From the NCBI RefSeq assembly GCF_020906515.1, contig NC_085855.1, positions 1,550,001 through 1,614,000 of the forward strand: a stretch of 64,000 bases of DNA. Direction: 5' to 3'. A program made the translations under genes and the position numbers. This DNA comes from Vanrija pseudolonga. Its lineage: Eukaryota; Basidiomycota; Tremellomycetes; Trichosporonales; Trichosporonaceae. Position 1 is the stretch's first letter. Each line of letters begins with the position of its first letter. The notes under the pieces are model-generated. The model was not told the DNA's origin. It ran no database searches and worked only from the letters and a program-made list of their open reading frames with translations. This document shows, one piece after another, positions 22,651 through 33,680 of this stretch.

Positions 22651-24810
22651 CTAGATCCACAGGTTGCGTCCCAGAGCATTCATCGCCTCGCGCCACGGCG
22701 CAATGCCATTCTCATACTTGCCCTGTGTGTCCAGCACCTCCCAGCACAGCGCGAGGATCTCTTTTGTACCGCGGTAGTTTGGCCCAAAGGAGATGGCGAG
22801 GGTCATCGTCATGAGCGACGCGATGCGTTCGCGCACGTCGGGGTCGCGCGTGTAAATGGCGATTATCTGGGGTCAGCGGGAGCTGGAGAACACTCCGCTC
22901 ACTGTCAAGGCCCATTGGAAGCCTGGCATGTTGGACGGCTCGCAGTCGGCGACAATCTCGATCGCCTTGGCGCAGCCCGACGTGATGCGCGGGTCGGAGA
23001 GATCGACGTTGAGCACCTCGCAGAGGAGCATCGTGCGGAGGGCATACCGCATGACCTGGCGTCAGCTGCGGCTTCGCTGCCCAACTCACCTCGCTGCCCC
23101 GCTGGACGCGGTCGCTCCGCCCGACATCGAGCGTGCTCTCGTCCCAGTCCCAGCTGTCGCCGAGCTCGCCGACGAGCTTTTCCGCCTCAGCGCGGAGGAG
23201 GAGGGCGGGGCCTGACCCCTCGCGGCCCTTGTGGAGCAGGGCGGCGCGCTGCGCGACCATGCCGCTCGCGCGCCCGAGCAGGCGGATCATGGTACGCGAG
23301 CACCCGAAGAACTTCTCCACCCACACCGGCCCGTCGTCACGCAGCTGGAACGGTGGCGCCGCGCTAAACCCCGTACGCGTGTCGAACGCGGTGCATGAGT
23401 ACTGTAGTGTCGAGTAGACCGTGATTAGATCGCGCAGGCTCGGATACATTGGCGAGCTGGTGTCGTCGGGCAGCTCGAACGCGGTCGTACGATCGACCTG
23501 CAGCTGGCCCGAGTCGAGCATGTCGGCCATGCATCGCACGAAGAAGCCCATGCTGGTTGGCGTTAGTGGGCAATAGGCGCTACGCTTGCTTACAGATACT
23601 CCTCGGTCTTCCATTCGCCGTTGGACGACGTCACCTTGGCCCTCAGTAGGGCATAGCTCGCTGCCTGGCGGTACTTGGCGGCCTCTGAGCGCCAGTACCA
23701 GCTCTTCGGGGGGTCCTTTTCGACGTTACCGCGGTGCACGTACGCGAGGTGGAGGAGGCACCCCTGCAGCCAGTCGCGGATGACGCCGGTGATGGGTGGC
23801 GCACTGCGGTCTTCGGGCGCGAAGAGGATGGCGAAGAGGCGCGGAAAGAGCTGGGTGAAGATCCAGTTCTGGCGCGACGACGCGACGGCCACAATGTCGT
23901 TGTGGCCCTGCAGCTCGAAGTACGACACCACGGTGCGGTCGACGGGCGAGGCGGACAGACTGGCCAGCGAGAAGAGGGACAGGGACTTCGTCGGCGCGGG
24001 CGAGATGATGCTGCTCCACACGTCCTTGGGGAGCCAGGCCGTCATGTCCTGGTTGGCGTCGGCGACGGCGTCGATAACGCGTACCGAGGCGCCCTTCTTC
24101 TCCTGGTCGGCGTCGGTGTCGTCGCCGTCCTCCCCGCCGAGGAGGTGAAGGATATTGGATGCGGACACAGACCACGGTGAGAGGCCGTGCAGTGTCAGTG
24201 CGTTGGAGAGCGGCGACTGGGGCACGGCGCCAAGGCCGGAGGGGAGGTTGATCGTGTTGGTTGGAACTTGGAGGGGGATGTTGATTGTCGAGTCGCTCAG
24301 GCCAGACGAGTCGCACGTCGTGCATGAGAGGTAGCTGCTGCCCGTACCCGGATCCCCGTCGACTGGCATGACCGGCAGCGTCATAGGCATGAGAGGGATA
24401 TCGAGGCTGTCCGCCGAGCCGCGGTGCAGCAGCGGCGGCAAGGAGACAGGAGGAAGCGGCGCGACACTACCGTCCATGGGGGTGAGGTCGATGCGCACCC
24501 CCAAAGTCTCGGGGCTCGGCGTTCCCTTGTCCCCCTCCTCGGCGGGAGGGATCCAGGTCTCGACGTCGGCGGCCTGCTCCCAAGTCTCGTCCTTGAGCTC
24601 GCCCTTGCGCACGCGCCCGTTCGCGGGGTAGAAGCAGGCCTGGTCGGTCTGCCAGCACCGCTTGCAGCTTGTCCTCTGGCCGGAGGGGAGCGTCGCGCCC
24701 TCCGCACAGCGGATATGCTGGCGTCTGCACTCGCGGCAGCCCGACGTCTTGCGCGTGTGCCGCTTGCGCTTGCGCGGTGGCGAGGTGTCGAGCGACGAGG
24801 TATCCGCCAT
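22651..24810 (-). CDS. Zn2Cys6 transcription factor, regulator 4
   Basis: Four exons (24810-23594, 23552-23090, 23055-22903, 22866-22651) give 682 residues. The zinc cluster is Cys25, 28, 35, 49, 52, 59 after SPPRKRKRHTRKTSGC. A long Ser/Pro/Thr-rich linker separates it from the effector domain, whose landmarks are SYFELQGHNDI, EEYL, GFFVRCMADML, RVQRGSE, EIVADCEPSNMPGFQWALT, FGPNYRGTKEILALCWEVLD and GIAPWREAMNALGRNLWI. The start at 24810 matches the short leader of regulator 5; ATGs at 24852 and 24924 are in frame but would add sequence absent from the paralogues. An exact GGCTAACGGG lies about 470 bp upstream. Confidence 0.87.
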
Positions 24811-25789
24811 GCGTGCTATGGGCGAGAGGGAGAGGGAGGCGCGTTTGAGCATGATGACGGTGGTGAGGGGCAGGCGGCGTTGAGGCTCGCCTGGTTGACG
24901 TTGAGGTCGTTGTTGTCTTCTCACCTGGCGTCGCTATCACAGGATAAGAACGACAAGATATCGACCCCCTGTATCGCCGGGTATACCTCCCTCTGGAGCG
25001 AGTCCCCATCGCGCGGCAACCGGCGTCTGCTTGTGGTGGCGCGTGGCGTCGGCGCGGTGCGGCGTCCCACCTCTGGCGGCGGCCGCATGGCCGGCAGCGC
25101 TCCGCAAGCAAGCCGACGACACGGAGAATGTTCCACGCACCTCGAATCGATCAAGTTCGCAGCCCCACAGCGGGGTCAAGAAACTCCGAGGTGACCTTGG
25201 CGACGGGGGCGGTCGACAATGGCGGATAGGGCCGGGAGGTCAGGTGACGCCAGCTGGGGTGGGCGGCAGGCTAACGGCTAACGGGATACCGTCGTCTACA
25301 CGTCGGCATCCGCGCGGCGACTGCGACGACGAAGGGCGGCTGTCTTTCGGCATGGAGCGGGACGGCTTACGGCCCGGAACCTGGGAACTGGGAAGCGGTA
25401 GAGGCACAACTAGTGTGGCATGCCATGCGGTAGTCGGCGCTTATCTGCGCAACGCGACGAGCTCTGTGGCGTTATCTCCGCGGTGCCTTTATGCGACCGC
25501 CTGCGGCTGCGGCAACTCGACATCGGCGTCGTAAATGCTCGTCGTTATGCTTGTGAATCGGATGCTGAATGCTGACGCGATGTCGTGCACTCTGTCGTCA
25601 GGCGATCTGTGGGTTGGTGTGTACGTGTAGGCCGGGAGGATCGGCGCGAGTAGCAACGAGGCGGCGGCCTTCAGATGGGATGATGCCGACTCGGCACAGA
25701 TTAAGGACCAGCTCCCAGGCGCCAGTCACCTGCATTGCAAAATGTACAACTCTAACGACAACAACAGCATCACCTCCGCTCCCTCGCCC
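24811..25789. promoter_or_regulatory. Promoter region of regulator 4
   Basis: No gene seen. It contains the doubled cluster motif at 25269-25285 and short GC-rich inverted repeats. The far end is the 3' flank of regulator 5. Confidence 0.45.
25269..25285 (+). promoter_or_regulatory. Overlapping pair of GGCTAACGGs motifs upstream of regulator 4
   Basis: GGCTAACGGC overlaps GGCTAACGGG, so two copies lie 7 bp apart. The exact 10-mer is also upstream of amidases 1 and 3. Confidence 0.35.
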
Positions 25790-27713
25790 TTACATGAACA
25801 AATTCCGCCCCAGCGCGTTCATCGCCTCGCGCCACGGCGCAATGCCGTGCGGGTACCCGTCGCGGTCCAGAACCTCCCAGCACAGGTCGAGGATGTCGTC
25901 TGTGCTGGGGTAATTCGGGCCAAAGCTCATCGTGAGGCACATCTTGTTGAGCGCGCGGAGACGGTCACGCTCGGCGACGTCACGGGTATACACTGCGATG
26001 ATCTGACGTCAGGCGCTGTCTCCCACCAAACAAACACTCACAGTCAAGGCCCATTGCAGCCCCACCATGTTGCTCGGCTCGCAGTCGGCCGCGAGCTCCA
26101 TTGCGCGTGCTCGCGCTGCTGCGAGGCGCGGGTCGGCGAGGTCGGTTTCGAGGACTTCGCACAGGAGCATAGTACGAAGTGCGTGGCGCATTAGCTGGAT
26201 CAAGCGTCAGCGCAACACAAGGATCTCACCCACGCCCGACTCACCGCACTGCCCCGCTGAACACGATCACTCAGCCCCGGCTCGATTGCCGCCTCGCTCC
26301 ACACGCTCACGTCGCCCAGCTCAGCAGCGAGCCGCTCCGCCTCAGCGCGGAGGATGAGGTCGAGCGCGCTGCCCTCCATTCCGGCCCGGAGGATCGCTTG
26401 GCGCTGGTACACTATTCCGCTGACGTCCGCCAACAGCACGAACGTGCGCCGCGAGACGCCGAACCACGGCTCGGTCCACTCCGGCCCCGTGAGGTCGAGG
26501 TCGAAGGCTGGTCGCGGGCGCTCGGCTGGTGGGCGCGGAGCGCCGCCATTACGCGTGCATGCGAACTGGATTATCGAGTAGATGGTGAAGATTTCCCGGA
26601 GGGAGTGGTAGAACGGCGAGGTTAGTGCTGACGAACTCCCGGGCAGCTCGAAGGCCGAGGTGGTGTCCACTGCTGCCCAGGTGTTGGAGAGGATGGAGCC
26701 GCTGCACTTGATGAAGTACCCGATCCTGCCGTCGTCAGCACCGTCTCCACGCAGACGTACAGATACTCCTCGGTCTTCCACTCGTCGTTGCGAGACGCGC
26801 ATTGCGCGCGCAGCAGCGTGGAGTTGGCGCGGTCGAGATATCGCGCCGCCTCGTTCTTCCACGCCCAGTGCCGCACCGTGTCCGTTTCAATGTTCGCGCG
26901 GTGCGTGTGCGCAAGATGGAGGAAGTTAAGCCGGATATACTCGCGCATCATGCCCCCCACGCCTGACGCTGAGCTCGAGAACAAGCTCTGCAGCCGCGGG
27001 AATACCTCGCGGTGCATCCAGTTCGCCTTGAAGCTGTTGACTGCGACGACGTCGTTGCACCCCTGCGCCTCGAAGTAGGACACCACGCTGCGGTCCGCCG
27101 GCGCGAGTGAGTGTGAGGCGAGTGTGAACGTCATCAGCAGCTTGGGCGGGTCAGGGGCCAGCAACGAGCGCAGGACGGAGGAGTGGAGGAGTGGTGCTGG
27201 GGTGGCCGGGACGAGCGTGCTCGTGCTGTTGGTGAGGAAGTCGAGCGGCCACTCAGTGCTCGGTAGGCTTGGCAGCTCGATCACGTCGGCCTCCCACGGC
27301 GTGTCGACCAGGGTCGTCGGGGTGAACATGACGCTGGGGCTCGCATCGGGCTTAGGACAGGGCAGGTTCGTGGACGGTATTGTCGGCAACGATGGCCCCG
27401 ACGTCGTCGATGTCGATATTCTTGCCGGCGCCTCCATCGCCCCCGAGTCCTCCACAGGCGCGAGCCACACCTCGACCTCGACGCCCCGCACCCACTCCTC
27501 CTCCCTCACAGCGCGCCGCTTCATCACCCCACTCATGACAGGGTACCAGCACTCGCTATCGGTCTGCCAGCAGCGCTTGCACACTGCCTTGTCGCCGCCG
27601 GAAAGGACAGCGCCCTCGACGCACGCGACGTGCAGGCGGCGGCACTGGCGGCATCCGGTCGTCTTGCGCGTGTGTCTCCTCCGCTTGCGGGGCGGCGAAG
27701 TCGTGTCGTCCAT
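25790..27713 (-). CDS. Zn2Cys6 transcription factor, regulator 5
   Basis: Four exons (27713-26761, 26725-26245, 26194-26042, 26002-25790) give 599 residues. The zinc cluster is Cys21, 24, 31, 45, 48, 55 after SPPRKRRRHTRKTTGC. The residue just before the third Cys is Ala30, where the other five have Lys or Arg; this position is normally basic and contacts DNA, so target recognition may differ. Effector landmarks are SYFEAQGCNDV, EEYL, IGYFIKCSGSIL (more divergent than in the paralogues), RVQRGS, ELAADCEPSNM, SFGPNYPSTDDILDLCWEVLD and GIAPWREAMNALGRNLFM. The first intron is only 35 bp. The start is the ATG that aligns with regulator 4; longer in-frame starts upstream lack family similarity. 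Confidence 0.86.
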
Positions 27714-28292
27714 GGTTGTTGTGGTGTTAGAGACGGTGCTAAGACTGCCGTGAACCTTATCGCTGTGAGTGCGCGAGTGAGGAGTTAGTGGGCGACGGTG
27801 AGAAGCAGCGTCCCCGCAGTCAGGTTTACCCCACAACACCTGTCCTCGGCAGTCCTTGGGGCTCCTCCCCAGGAGGTCCTGAGTCGTCAGGTATACCAGA
27901 CTGCCAGGATTGTTCTGCAGTCGCCGTTGTGAGGTTGAAAGAAGGGTTGGGGAGAACGACGACAGGGCGGTTCGATGGAATAGCCGCGGTGGGCACTCGC
28001 CAGTCGCCGCCACGCTCGCCAAGACCCCGGGTCAACACGGATCAATGACCTCCTCAAGTCATCCTTATCGACCAATTCAACGTCGCGAAGCTCGGGCTGG
28101 CTATCATTATAGTCGACTGCGACGAGATAGAACGCACAGACGTAAGAGATAAGCTGGGACACACGAGATAGGACACAAGCAGCTCCGCGGTCTCGAGAGT
28201 TCATCCATTCTTTGGCCTACAACTTTACTACAACCCTGAGGCTCACAACTCTATCGCCCGGAGTGTTTCCTTCTGCCCGCTCACCCCCAGCC
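27714..28292. other. Gap between regulator 5 and MFS carrier 2
   Basis: Promoter of regulator 5 and 3' flank of the carrier. No gene or motif of note. Confidence 0.45.
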
Positions 28293-30130
28293 TTAGTGAC
28301 CCGCCATGATACTCGACTCGACGTAGCCCCAGTAACTCTTGGCCGAGGCCTTGCGCCAGCGCTTGCCGATCAGGATGACGGGGTAGAACGTCGCGTACAG
28401 GGCCATGCCAAGCAACGCGGCCATGATGAACGTGTTCTGGTATCCCATCTTGAGCCATGGCGTGATGGCATAGTTCATCGCAAAGGACATGGTGTTCTGG
28501 GTGTCAGCGACGCCCATTGGGGTGAACGTACCCGGACGAGCATGACCGTCAGCATCACCTCGCCGCCGAGGTCCTTGTAGCTGTCGAGCACGTAGTTGAT
28601 GGAGAAGGTGGCCGCCGACGCGCCGGTCGCGGCAACGATACCCCCGCCGATGACCAGCCCGATCCAGTGGATCTGCTTGGCGGCGCCGACGCCCCACAGG
28701 ATCAGGCCGGCGGGAAAGAGCACAGTGATGAAGGCCATGAGCCACAGCCTGTCCTCTGGCTCGCGCATGCCGCCCTTCCTGCGCGCCTGGCGCACGAGCC
28801 ACAAGTCGGCGAGCCACCCCGACAGGAGGCCAGCGATGGTCGCGCCGATCGTCGGGCCGAGGTACGTCAGCCCGACGCCGGACGGCTTGAAGCCGTACAC
28901 CTCTGTGAAGAGGAGGCTCGCGGTCGCATTCAGCACGTTGTACCACATCACGCTGGCGCCGTAGAGGAAGCCCGACCTGGGGCGTGTCAGCCGTGTCGGG
29001 GAGAGCGGGACGTACCACACGACAACGGGGTAGCGGAGGAAGATGATCGGGCGATAGATCTGCGCGTAGAGCGTGCGCGTGTCGGTGTATCGTTGCCTGT
29101 AGAGCGCGAGCTTCTGGACAAAAGTATACGGCGTGCCCTCGAGCGCGCGGCCAGCAGAGACAGTCTGCACGAGGATGTCGTCGCCCTTCGCGTCCGTGTT
29201 CTTCTCGGCGTCGTCGGTCGGCGTCCCGATATCATGCTGCTCCTGCAGCTCGGTCGTCCCACGGACGTAGTTGGTCTCCTCCATGAAGAGCGCCATGGCG
29301 ACCGTGCCCGCCGCGAGCTGGATTGCCGAGATCCAAAAGACCCACTTGTATCCGAACGAATCGTTCGCGAAGCCCGCCCACACCGGCGCGATGTAGTTGC
29401 CTCCTACGAGGAAGATGACATACAGGCCCATGTAGAAGCCGCGCTCGTGCGCAAAGAACTGGGTGGATTAGAATGGTACTCTTCAGGAGCGAGCAACGCC
29501 GCTCACAATATCGGCGATAGAAATCTCCACCAGCATCTCGATCGGGGAGACGAGGATGCCCATGATGATGCGGTTCGCGAACCAGATACCTGACGAGTGG
29601 ATGAACGGCATCCAGCAGACCATGCCCTGCGTGTCAGCGGCCACATGGTGTGGGACTCACGAGGTGCCCGATCTGCGAGATGAGATATATCGGCCGCTTG
29701 CCAAACGTCATCGCGAGGGGCTGGGTGATGAGCCCGCCCCATCCGAGGAGGAGGAACACTGGAGGCGCGTCAGCGCCGAACAACACTAGGGTCCTCAACC
29801 CACTGTATCCGATCCCCGCGACCAGGTCGCCGACGGGCACGCCGCTCTCAGTTGAGAGGGGTAGGAGCACCGAGTTGAACGCCGTGCCGGCAATACCAGC
29901 GGTCAGAGTGTCTATGGGGCGTGAGATAAGACCTTGGGGGGAAGCATACAGGTCATGAGCATCGCAAAGTGTAGCTGCTTGCGCCACTTGCTCCAGTTGA
30001 GCGGGTCGTTGACGTCACGCGACGGCGTGGGGTGCAGGATGATGTCGTTGTGCGCGGACGCGTGCGGGCCGTTGGCGTGCCCGTCTAGGTCGACGAGCAC
30101 GACTGAGCCGGGGATGGGGAGGTTGGACAT
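28293..30130 (-). CDS. MFS carrier 2 (HOL1/SVOP-like)
   Basis: Paralogue of the carrier at 3306: twelve-TM MFS permease, about 530 residues, multi-exon. Exon 1 (30130-29950) ends in the same region of TM1 as in carrier 1, and exon 2 (29911-29804) is 108 bp in both. It shares ILHPTPSRDVNDPLNW, FLLLGWGGLITQPLAMTFGK, a central loop with FMEETNYVRGTTEL, GLTYLGPTIGA and the end YVESSIMAGH. It has an extra intron after QIGHL that carrier 1 lacks. Divergent from amidase 2 at 30824 with a 693-bp shared promoter, mirroring the amidase 1/carrier 1 pair. Function is inferred as uptake of an amide, amine or related nitrogen source; the substrate is unproven. Confidence 0.87.
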
Positions 30131-30823
30131 GGTGAGCTTGGGGTTGGGCGGGACTCTGCCCCCTCAACACCTCGACCACTCGTCTTCATATAGGCTGTGG
30201 ATCGTCGTCTGCTCGTCGTTTGACGTATCGTCTGCAGCAGTCACTGCAACGCCACATCTGGCTGTCGGTCGGTCTCACCCGCTGCCCTGCGCTGCCTGCT
30301 GCGCGCCATATCTCGGGTTAACCAAACCAAACCACTCGCGCAGGTCAGCTGGCCCGTCGCCATGGATACACGGGTGTACCGCCGCAGGCCCCAGTTCCCA
30401 GGAATAGATCTCGCGTATCGGTGGGGATGTGGATAGTGGGCACCACGACGATGTCTTGACGATTTCTAGACGACGGACAGACGACAACGCGACAAGATGG
30501 ATCCAGTGTCCACGTGACTGATCTTTCGGCAACAAGTCGGCAATGAAGCCGAACGACTTGTTGTCGTCTGACCAAGCCGTCTCACAGTTTATGCCCCGCT
30601 TGTACGTCGCGTCGCCGCCGTGTGTTGCCGCGTCGGCGTCGCGTGCGGCCCGCGTGCCGTCTGATTACGAGCACGGCATGCCGGGTACACGGGGCATGCG
30701 GGGCCCTCCATTATCGTCTGTGGCGGCCGTCTTGGCATGTTGTGGCATAAAAGGCGGCGGGCTGGTATCGGCATAGGCACACACTCGCCCACGCATAAGT
30801 CCAAGTCCAAGTCCACAACCACA
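30131..30823. promoter_or_regulatory. Divergent promoter between MFS carrier 2 and amidase 2
   Basis: No gene. Contains a palindrome-like CGGGTTAACC (30314-30323) and a TCGTCGTTTGACG stretch near 30214. A clear copy of the 17-base element from the other divergent promoter is not seen. Confidence 0.45.
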
Positions 30824-32599
30824 ATGTCTCCAGTCCAAGTCCCCCGTCCGTACGCCGAGGCCGAGGCCGACGCCCGCGCCGCGCGCGACGCGACCATCCC
30901 CGCGGCGTACGCGCTCCCGAAGTCGAGCTACCCCCTCCCCAAGAACGTGACTGGCGTGCTCGCTAGCTGCGGGGTGTTGTCCCCCGCCGAGCTCGCCATC
31001 GTCGAGCTCGACGCAACTGCCCTTGCTGGCCACATCGCCGCGCGCAAGTACACCGCTGTCGAGGTCACCACCGCGTACGTCAAGGCCGCGGCTGTCGCAC
31101 AGCAGGTGACCAACTGCGTCGTCGAGCTCTTCGAGGACGAGGCGCTCGAGCGGGCGGCGTGGCTCGACGCCGAACTCGCGCGTACCGGGCGCCCTGTTGG
31201 CGAGCTGCACGGCGTGCCGGTTAGCATCAAGGACCATATCTGCGTCAAGGGCCACGACACGCCCAGCGGCTTCATTGGCTTGGTCGGGAAAATGGTCGCG
31301 GAGGAGGACGCGCACCTCGTCAAGATCCTACGTGATGCCGGGGCCGTCTTCTTCGTCAGTGAGTAGGGTAGCGTTGGGGTTTTACCCGTGCTGACACCGC
31401 GCCGAAACTACCAACCCCCAGAGCCTGATGGCCATCGAGACAGACTCGTACCTCGGCGTGACGACCTCGCCCTGGAACACAGACACGACGTGCGGCGGCT
31501 CGTCGGGCGGCGAAGGCGCCATTCTGGCATGCAAGGCGAGCGCGCTGGGCGTCGGGTCCGACATTGGCGGGAGTGTGCGTGCGCCGGCCGCCTCGACTGG
31601 CATTTACTCCTTCAAGCCGGGCGTGCACCGCCTCCCGCACGTGGGCATGGTCATCCCGATCGGCCCGCAAGGCTACGACGGTATCCACGGCACGCAGGGC
31701 CCGATGGCGCGCAGCATGCGCGACCTCGAGCTGTATATGCGGCTTATGGCCGCGGCTGAGCCGTGGCTCGCCGAGCCGAGCGTCGACTACAGGCCGTGGC
31801 GGGAGGTAGTCGCGCCGAAGAGGCTGCGTATCGGCGTGCTTGAAGACGACGGGGTCATCCGGCCCGTCGCGCCGGTGCGCCGCGCCCTCCTGCACGCTGT
31901 CGAGCGGCTCAAGGCTGCCGGCCACGAGATTGTGCCGTATACCCAGTACGAGTACGCCGAGCACTGGGACATTGTGGTGGGTGTGCGTGCCGCGCCGAGT
32001 TGACCCGCCAGCGTAAGCTCTACTTCATCGACAATGGGGACAGCGTGCACGCTCAGCTCGCGAGAGGCAACGAGCCTATCAAGCCGCTCACGAAGTGGGC
32101 CATGCGAGCGGTGGGCACCGCGCCGATCTCGTCGATCGATTATTTCAAGGCATGTTCCTGTGTCGACACACGCTGACCCCACCTCAGCTGGCCGGCCGGC
32201 GCGATACCTTCCGTTACAAGCTCGCGCAGTACTGGCGCGCGCAGGGCATCGACGTGCTGCTCTCGCCGGCAATGCCAGGCCCCGCCTCGCTCCACGGTAA
32301 CGGGAAGGACTGGGGCGTGAGTGACCTGTTCTCGACCCCGCTGACGCCAGTACACATGTTACTGGAACCTGGCCGACTACCCCGCCGGCGTGTTCCCCAC
32401 CGGGCTGCACGTCGACCCCACGCTGGACGCGGAGGGGGGCTACACCCCGCGTAACGACGACGAGGCGCACGTATATAACACGTATGATGCCGCTAAGCAG
32501 CGCGACGCGCCGATCGCCCTCCAGGTTGTCGGGTATGCTGGGCATGAGGAGGAGACGCTTGCGGCCATGAAGGCCATCGCGGAGGTCGTGCAGGTGTAG
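30824..32599 (+). CDS. Acetamidase-type amidase 2, with two unusual introns
   Basis: Amidase signature enzyme; the triad is Lys136 (PVSIKDH), Ser204 (GGSSGGEGAI) and Ser228 (SDIGGSVR). The exon model 30824-31354, 31422-31976, 32012-32149, 32188-32316, 32351-32599 gives 533 residues. The intron homologous to amidase 1 intron 1 has lost its acceptor: amidase 1 reads GCAG|AAAC where this gene reads GCCG|AAAC (31401-31407). A consistent reading frame needs a shifted donor (GTCAGT at 31355) and acceptor (CAG ending 31421), removing the conserved KTTNPQ segment. Otherwise the gene is damaged at this point. Intron 3 begins with GC (AAG|GCATGT at 32150). Catalytic residues and the C-terminal half are well preserved. 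Most similar to amidase 1; divergent from MFS carrier 2. Confidence 0.8.
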
Positions 32600-32816
32600 G
32601 TTGCTTGTTCTGCGAGCCAGAAGTGTTTGGGTAAGCGAGTGACGGTGCAGTACCGGCAGCCAGATGGCATGAATAGGATTAGCTTCTTTACCAAGTCGAC
32701 TCGAGCAGCGCGTGGTGCCAGTTCACATCGAGGTACACGTTCGTTCTCTCAGAGGTCAAACGACGCCGATGGTGACGGAACTCACCTCGTACAGCCAGTC
32801 ACTATCCCACTTCCCT

Positions 32817-33209
32817 CTAGTCATCGGAGTCATAGTCACCAGAGTCGCCATAGTCACCGTCATCGTCGTCGTAGTCGTCGTAGTCGTCCCCACCGTGATC
32901 GCCGCCATCGTCATCGTAGTCTTCGCCGTGGTCGTCCCCGTAATCGGGGCCATCGTCGGGGCCATCAAACTCGCCATCTTCATAGTCGTCGTCGTCGTCT
33001 TCAGGCCCACCGCCGTCGTCCCCCTCATCCACCTCCTCACGCTCCTCCCCATACGCGCGCAGCGTAGCCTCGGCGTCCTGCGCGTCCTCGTCGTCGTAGG
33101 GCCGATACCCGTGCGCGGCGGTAAACCCCGTCCAACCCCCATGGTCTCTGATCACCTCGCGCTCGGCGTCGTTATGCGTGATGGGTGCGAGGGCGTCGGT
33201 CCTGGGCAT
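32817..33209 (-). CDS. Small very acidic protein 1
   Basis: Single exon, 130 residues, unrecognised. The first 45 residues form a conserved unit (HNDAEREVIRDHGGW, then AHGYRPYDDEDAQDAEA) shared with the neighbour at 33681-34088. The rest is low complexity, almost all Asp, Gly, Tyr, Glu and His in DY/GD patterns, ending DYDSDD. The protein must be intrinsically disordered and strongly anionic. No signal peptide or membrane segment. The N-terminal unit may be a small helical domain. The function is unknown: a histone or RNA-binding-protein chaperone, a metal buffer or a phase-separating protein are possible, without direct support. Confidence 0.65.
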   Translation of the reverse strand: MPRTDALAPITHNDAEREVIRDHGGWTGFTAAHGYRPYDDEDAQDAEATLRAYGEEREEVDEGDDGGGPEDDDDDYEDGEFDGPDDGPDYGDDHGEDYDDDGGDHGGDDYDDYDDDDGDYGDSGDYDSDD

Positions 33210-33680
33210 GGTGGTGTGCTGGGAATGGGTGATGTTGAGGTTGACGAGTGATCAGCTGGACTGGTTGGGAAGATGAGGTGATGGATTGGGAGTGGCCGTG
33301 ACGTCACGACGATCTCGTCGCCGAGCAACCCCGTTCTCCCGCTCACAACTGGCAATGTTGTGCTGCCGCCACGGTGGCGACTACAGCGTTTCAGTGCCGT
33401 GTTGGGTGCAGGGGTGCAGGTAAAGGGTGCATGCCACAGGACTGGCGCAAGTCAGAGTGAGTAGGCGTACCAGGGGCGCGGCACGCGTCCCGGGCATTCG
33501 TCCGTATGTTCGCTTCCACACCATGCTGAGTTGAGCTGTGCGGTGCGTGCATGCCATACCATGGTACACCGTCGAGCCCTCGGAGGTCACACTGTGTGGG
33601 TCGATGATGACTGAATACCCCGACGCCGGTGCTGGAGCAACCCCCACCACCGACGCAGCAATCATCCCGCGGCCCCCTTC
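33210..33680. other. Gap between the two acidic-protein genes
   Basis: Promoter of acidic protein 1 and 3' flank of acidic protein 2. Nothing else is recognised. Confidence 0.45.

Noticed and set aside
24811-24924. Upstream ATGs at 24852 and 24924 for regulator 4
   Set aside because: Regulator 5, its close relative, begins at the position matching 24810; the extra residues have no counterpart.
27714-28022. Extended N-terminus for regulator 5
   Set aside because: Sequence before 27713 lacks family similarity and has noncoding composition.
32756-33251. Hydrophobic plus-strand frame opposite acidic protein 1
   Set aside because: Val/Ile-rich frame is the complement of Asp codons (GAC/GTC); an artefact of the acidic repeat, not a membrane protein.
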